A stretch of DNA of 7,439 nt from Syntrophus sp. (in: bacteria) (lineage in GTDB: Bacteria > Desulfobacterota > Syntrophia > Syntrophales > UBA5619): contig PNOO01000120.1 of assembly GCA_013824905.1 (NCBI GenBank), forward strand, positions 1 to 7,439, written 5' to 3'. The notes under the pieces are model-generated. The model was given only the letters and a program-made list of their open reading frames with translations, had not been told where the DNA came from and searched no databases. Numbering within the stretch: the stretch's first letter is position 1; each line of letters starts with the position of its first letter. Below are positions 5,711 through 7,439 of the stretch, piece by piece. The position numbers and the translations under genes are program-made.

Positions 5711-7148
5711 TGATAAATATAACGATCAGTATGGGAATTGAGTACTTGAACATATATCCAAAGAAGCTCGGCATAGCGACCCCTGCCTCTTCAGCAATGG
5801 ATTTGACCATAAAATTGGGGGCATTACCGATATACGTATTTGCCCCCATAAACACGGCCCCTGCAGATATGGCGGCCAGATAGGGTATCTTCTCCACAAT
5901 GAGCCTGGCGACGGCATCCGCTTCAGGCAGCCCGGGATAAAATTTTCCGAGGGCGCTGCTGAAGAATGTCAGATAGGTCGGGGCATTATCCAGAAAGCTG
6001 GACAGCACTCCCGATACCCAGAAATAATGCACCGGTTGATCCACCGATCTGATCAGAAATCCGAGTGCCCCGTTTTCGCCGGCCTTCAGTATGGCAAGAG
6101 CCGGAATAATCGTCATAAAGATACCCGCAAAAAGATAGGCGACCTCCAGGATAGGTCCCCAACCGAATTCATTACCCTTTCGGACTGCCATTTTTGTGGT
6201 GACCAGGGATAAAAGTCCCATAATGATCAATAGGCAGTCTCTGAGTATATTCTCTATCGATTGATGAACACCGAAAATATTGACCTCCCCGATCTTCACC
6301 AGTCCGCTGAAGAGAACACCGCCGATAATTCCCGCAAGGAAGAGGAAATTATGGGCTCCCTGTATTTCAAGCGGTTCCATTTCGGAAGTCTGCAGGACAG
6401 TTTTTTCTTCTTTACGGTAATAGAATGAATCCATAATAAAATACAATGCAAGGAGGATCGTCGAGGCGAATGCCATATGGGGCAGTAACTTGAACGTCCA
6501 GAAGAAGGGGACGCCGTGTAAAAATCCGAGGAAGAGCGGCGGGTCGCCAAGTGGCGTCAGCGCTCCGCCGATGTTGCTGATGAGGAAGATAAAAAAGACC
6601 ATCGTATGAACTTTATATTTTCTCCAGGAGTTCGAGCGCAACACCGGTCTGATGAGAAGCATGGACGCGCCGGTCGTGCCGATAAGGGACGCTAGTAGGG
6701 TGCCGATGAGAAGAAGAGTGACATTGACGGCCGGTGTCCCTTTGAGTGATCCCTTGACATAAATGCCGCCCGATACGGTAAACAGGGACCACAGGAGAAT
6801 GATGAAAGGGACATAATCAATAATGTAGATATGGGCTATCTGATAAAATGCAGTGTCTTTATAAATGATAAGAAAAGGGATAGCCAGCACAAGCGCCCAG
6901 AATGCCGACACTTTGGGAAAATGACGGTGCCAGAAATGGGGTGCAAGCAGGGGGAAAAGCGCTATCGAAAGCAAAATCCCGACGAAGGGAAGCACTGACC
7001 AGAGAGGTAGAATAGCACCAATATCCGTCGGTTTTATATCTGCCTGGGCAGCACCTGCGAAACCCGCCGCCGGAAGAAAGAATACGGAAATGAACAGCAC
7101 AAATACACTATGACTGAATCGACTCATGCCTTTTTCCCCTATTTTCAT
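5688..7148 (-). CDS. Na+/H+ antiporter of the NhaD / ion-transporter superfamily
   Basis: This is an inner-membrane transporter of the IT superfamily (NhaD-type Na+/H+ antiporters, citrate and arsenite permease relatives), most likely exchanging sodium for protons. From the chosen start it has 486 residues and roughly a dozen hydrophobic helices. The N-terminal stretch HSVFVLFISVFFLPAAGFAG, ending near AGAAQA, looks like a signal peptide or first helix. Family motifs: IGTTGAS (156-162), NIGGALTPLGDPPLFLGF (192-209), LDNAPTYL (386-393) and MGANTYIGNAPNFM (434-447). The conserved Asp/Asn in LGDPP and LDNAP are in keeping with cation binding. The frame is open to an ATG at 7199, but that codon lies inside the promoter and has no ribosome binding site. 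The ATG at 7148 has AGGGGAGGAG six bases upstream; the ATG at 7127 is the next alternative. The 3' end overlaps engB tail to tail, and hdrA lies divergently upstream. The ion specificity is inferred from the family, not proven. Confidence 0.88.
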   Translation of the reverse strand: MKIGEKGMSRFSHSVFVLFISVFFLPAAGFAGAAQADIKPTDIGAILPLWSVLPFVGILLSIALFPLLAPHFWHRHFPKVSAFWALVLAIPFLIIYKDTAFYQIAHIYIIDYVPFIILLWSLFTVSGGIYVKGSLKGTPAVNVTLLLIGTLLASLIGTTGASMLLIRPVLRSNSWRKYKVHTMVFFIFLISNIGGALTPLGDPPLFLGFLHGVPFFWTFKLLPHMAFASTILLALYFIMDSFYYRKEEKTVLQTSEMEPLEIQGAHNFLFLAGIIGGVLFSGLVKIGEVNIFGVHQSIENILRDCLLIIMGLLSLVTTKMAVRKGNEFGWGPILEVAYLFAGIFMTIIPALAILKAGENGALGFLIRSVDQPVHYFWVSGVLSSFLDNAPTYLTFFSSALGKFYPGLPEADAVARLIVEKIPYLAAISAGAVFMGANTYIGNAPNFMVKSIAEEAGVAMPSFFGYMFKYSIPILIVIFIIMTYVFF

Positions 7149-7154
7149 TTGCAG

Positions 7155-7164
7155 CTCCTCCCCT
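7155..7164 (-). promoter_or_regulatory. Ribosome binding site that fixes the antiporter start
   Basis: On the minus strand this reads AGGGGAGGAG, an almost ideal Shine-Dalgarno sequence, with a 6-base spacer to the ATG at 7148. It favours that start over the ATG at 7199. Confidence 0.85.
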
Positions 7165-7177
7165 AATTCGTTATCGC

Positions 7178-7206
7178 GGTATAAGAGAAAAGATCCCATG
7201 TGTCAA
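7178..7206 (-). promoter_or_regulatory. Near-consensus sigma70 promoter of the antiporter gene
   Basis: Read on the minus strand, TTGACA occupies 7206-7201. A spacer of exactly 17 bases is followed by TATACC at 7183-7178. The predicted start, near 7171, leaves a leader of about 20-25 bases carrying the ribosome binding site. It overlaps the in-frame ATG at 7199, which would therefore not be on the mRNA. Confidence 0.75.
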
Positions 7207-7241
7207 TAGTATTTATGGTGTGCAAGTCCCCTGAATACTAC

Positions 7242-7270
7242 TTGACTCCGAAAGTGTTTCATGTTATCCG
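7242..7270 (+). promoter_or_regulatory. Weak candidate promoter for the HdrA-like gene
   Basis: TTGACT (7242-7247), a 17-base spacer and TATCCG (7265-7270) match the consensus only in part. The spacing and position between the divergent genes are reasonable, but the -10 is poor and the leader would be about 85 bases. TATAGAAT at 7335-7342 is an alternative -10 without a clear -35. Confidence 0.25.
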
Positions 7271-7361
7271 CACCTACCGACGGACCGGGACATGGACTGA
7301 ATATCACTGATGTTCCTGGCTTCTATCTAAAGACTATAGAATCAGAAGAAGGGGTGAAGGG

Positions 7362-7439
7362 GTGCTGAAAGAGAGCGATAAAGTCGGGGCAGTCATGGTA
7401 GTGGGGTCGGGTATTGCAGGCATCCAGGCCTCGCTTGAT
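7362..7439 (+). CDS. HdrA-like FAD-dependent oxidoreductase, N-terminal fragment
   Basis: Only 26 codons are inside the window. From a GTG at 7362, preceded by AAGGGG at 7349-7354, the protein reads MLKESDKVGAVMVVGSGIAG and then IQASLD. The VVGSGIAGIQASLD segment is the N-terminal FAD-binding Rossmann fold (GxGxxG), and its wording (GAVMVVG.GIAG.QASLD) is typical of the heterodisulfide-reductase subunit A family (HdrA, and relatives such as QmoA) of sulfate reducers and syntrophs. There these flavoproteins handle electron bifurcation or electron transfer between hydrogenase, formate dehydrogenase and membrane partners. With so little sequence the exact subfamily is open, and other FAD oxidoreductases share the fold. 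The ATG at 7395 is an alternative but less likely start. Confidence 0.7.
   Translation, partial: MLKESDKVGAVMVVGSGIAGIQASLD

Noticed and set aside
1..7439. A CRISPR array, insertion sequence, prophage, toxin-antitoxin or defence island
   Set aside because: No spaced direct repeats, transposase, integrase or paired small toxin genes are present; nearly all coding space is housekeeping.

Overview
The window reads as a chromosomal, mostly housekeeping stretch of a Gram-negative bacterium. I favour the deltaproteobacterial (Desulfobacterota) side, possibly a syntroph or sulfate-reducer relative. The reasons are the gene order (dnaG, rpoD, a CAU tRNA, a C4 zinc-ribbon coiled-coil gene, rnpB, engB), the RpoD type with a large non-conserved insert, and an HdrA-like flavoprotein at the right edge. 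This placement rests on remembered family features, not on a search.

Layout, left to right. Bases 1-1644 hold the 3' nine-tenths of dnaG (primase), cut by the window edge inside its zinc finger. Bases 1726-3477 hold rpoD (primary sigma factor), co-oriented and 81 bases downstream; this is the remnant of the classical macromolecular-synthesis operon. A sigma70-type promoter starting just after the rpoD stop drives a tRNA with anticodon CAU (3551-3626), and a strong intrinsic terminator follows at 3718-3749. Next come a C4-type zinc-ribbon protein (3789-4508), the class A RNase P RNA gene rnpB (about 4562-4945), two back-to-back perfect palindromes (4955-4994 and 5002-5029), and the ribosome-assembly GTPase gene engB (TTG start, 5063-5710). 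A 12-or-so-helix NhaD/arsenite-permease-like Na+/H+ antiporter lies on the minus strand (5688-7148), tail to tail with engB and overlapping it by 23 bases. It has a near-consensus promoter at 7206-7178. The last 78 bases begin an HdrA-like FAD protein on the plus strand, divergent from the antiporter.

The genes serve DNA replication priming (DnaG), transcription initiation (RpoD), tRNA supply and 5' maturation (tRNA-CAU, RNase P RNA) and ribosome assembly (EngB), followed by an ion-homeostasis gene and a redox/energy gene. I see no mobile element, CRISPR array, phage gene or defence system.

The most unusual signal is in RpoD. Regions 2-3 look fully canonical, but the -35-recognition helix-turn-helix (region 4.2) carries many substitutions at positions that are nearly invariant in primary sigma factors. 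Two of the promoters in the same window nevertheless have perfect TTGACA -35 boxes. Other points worth a look are a 31-codon cysteine-containing ORF that runs through the terminator hairpin, the paired palindromes after rnpB, and the Ile2-versus-Met identity of the tRNA.
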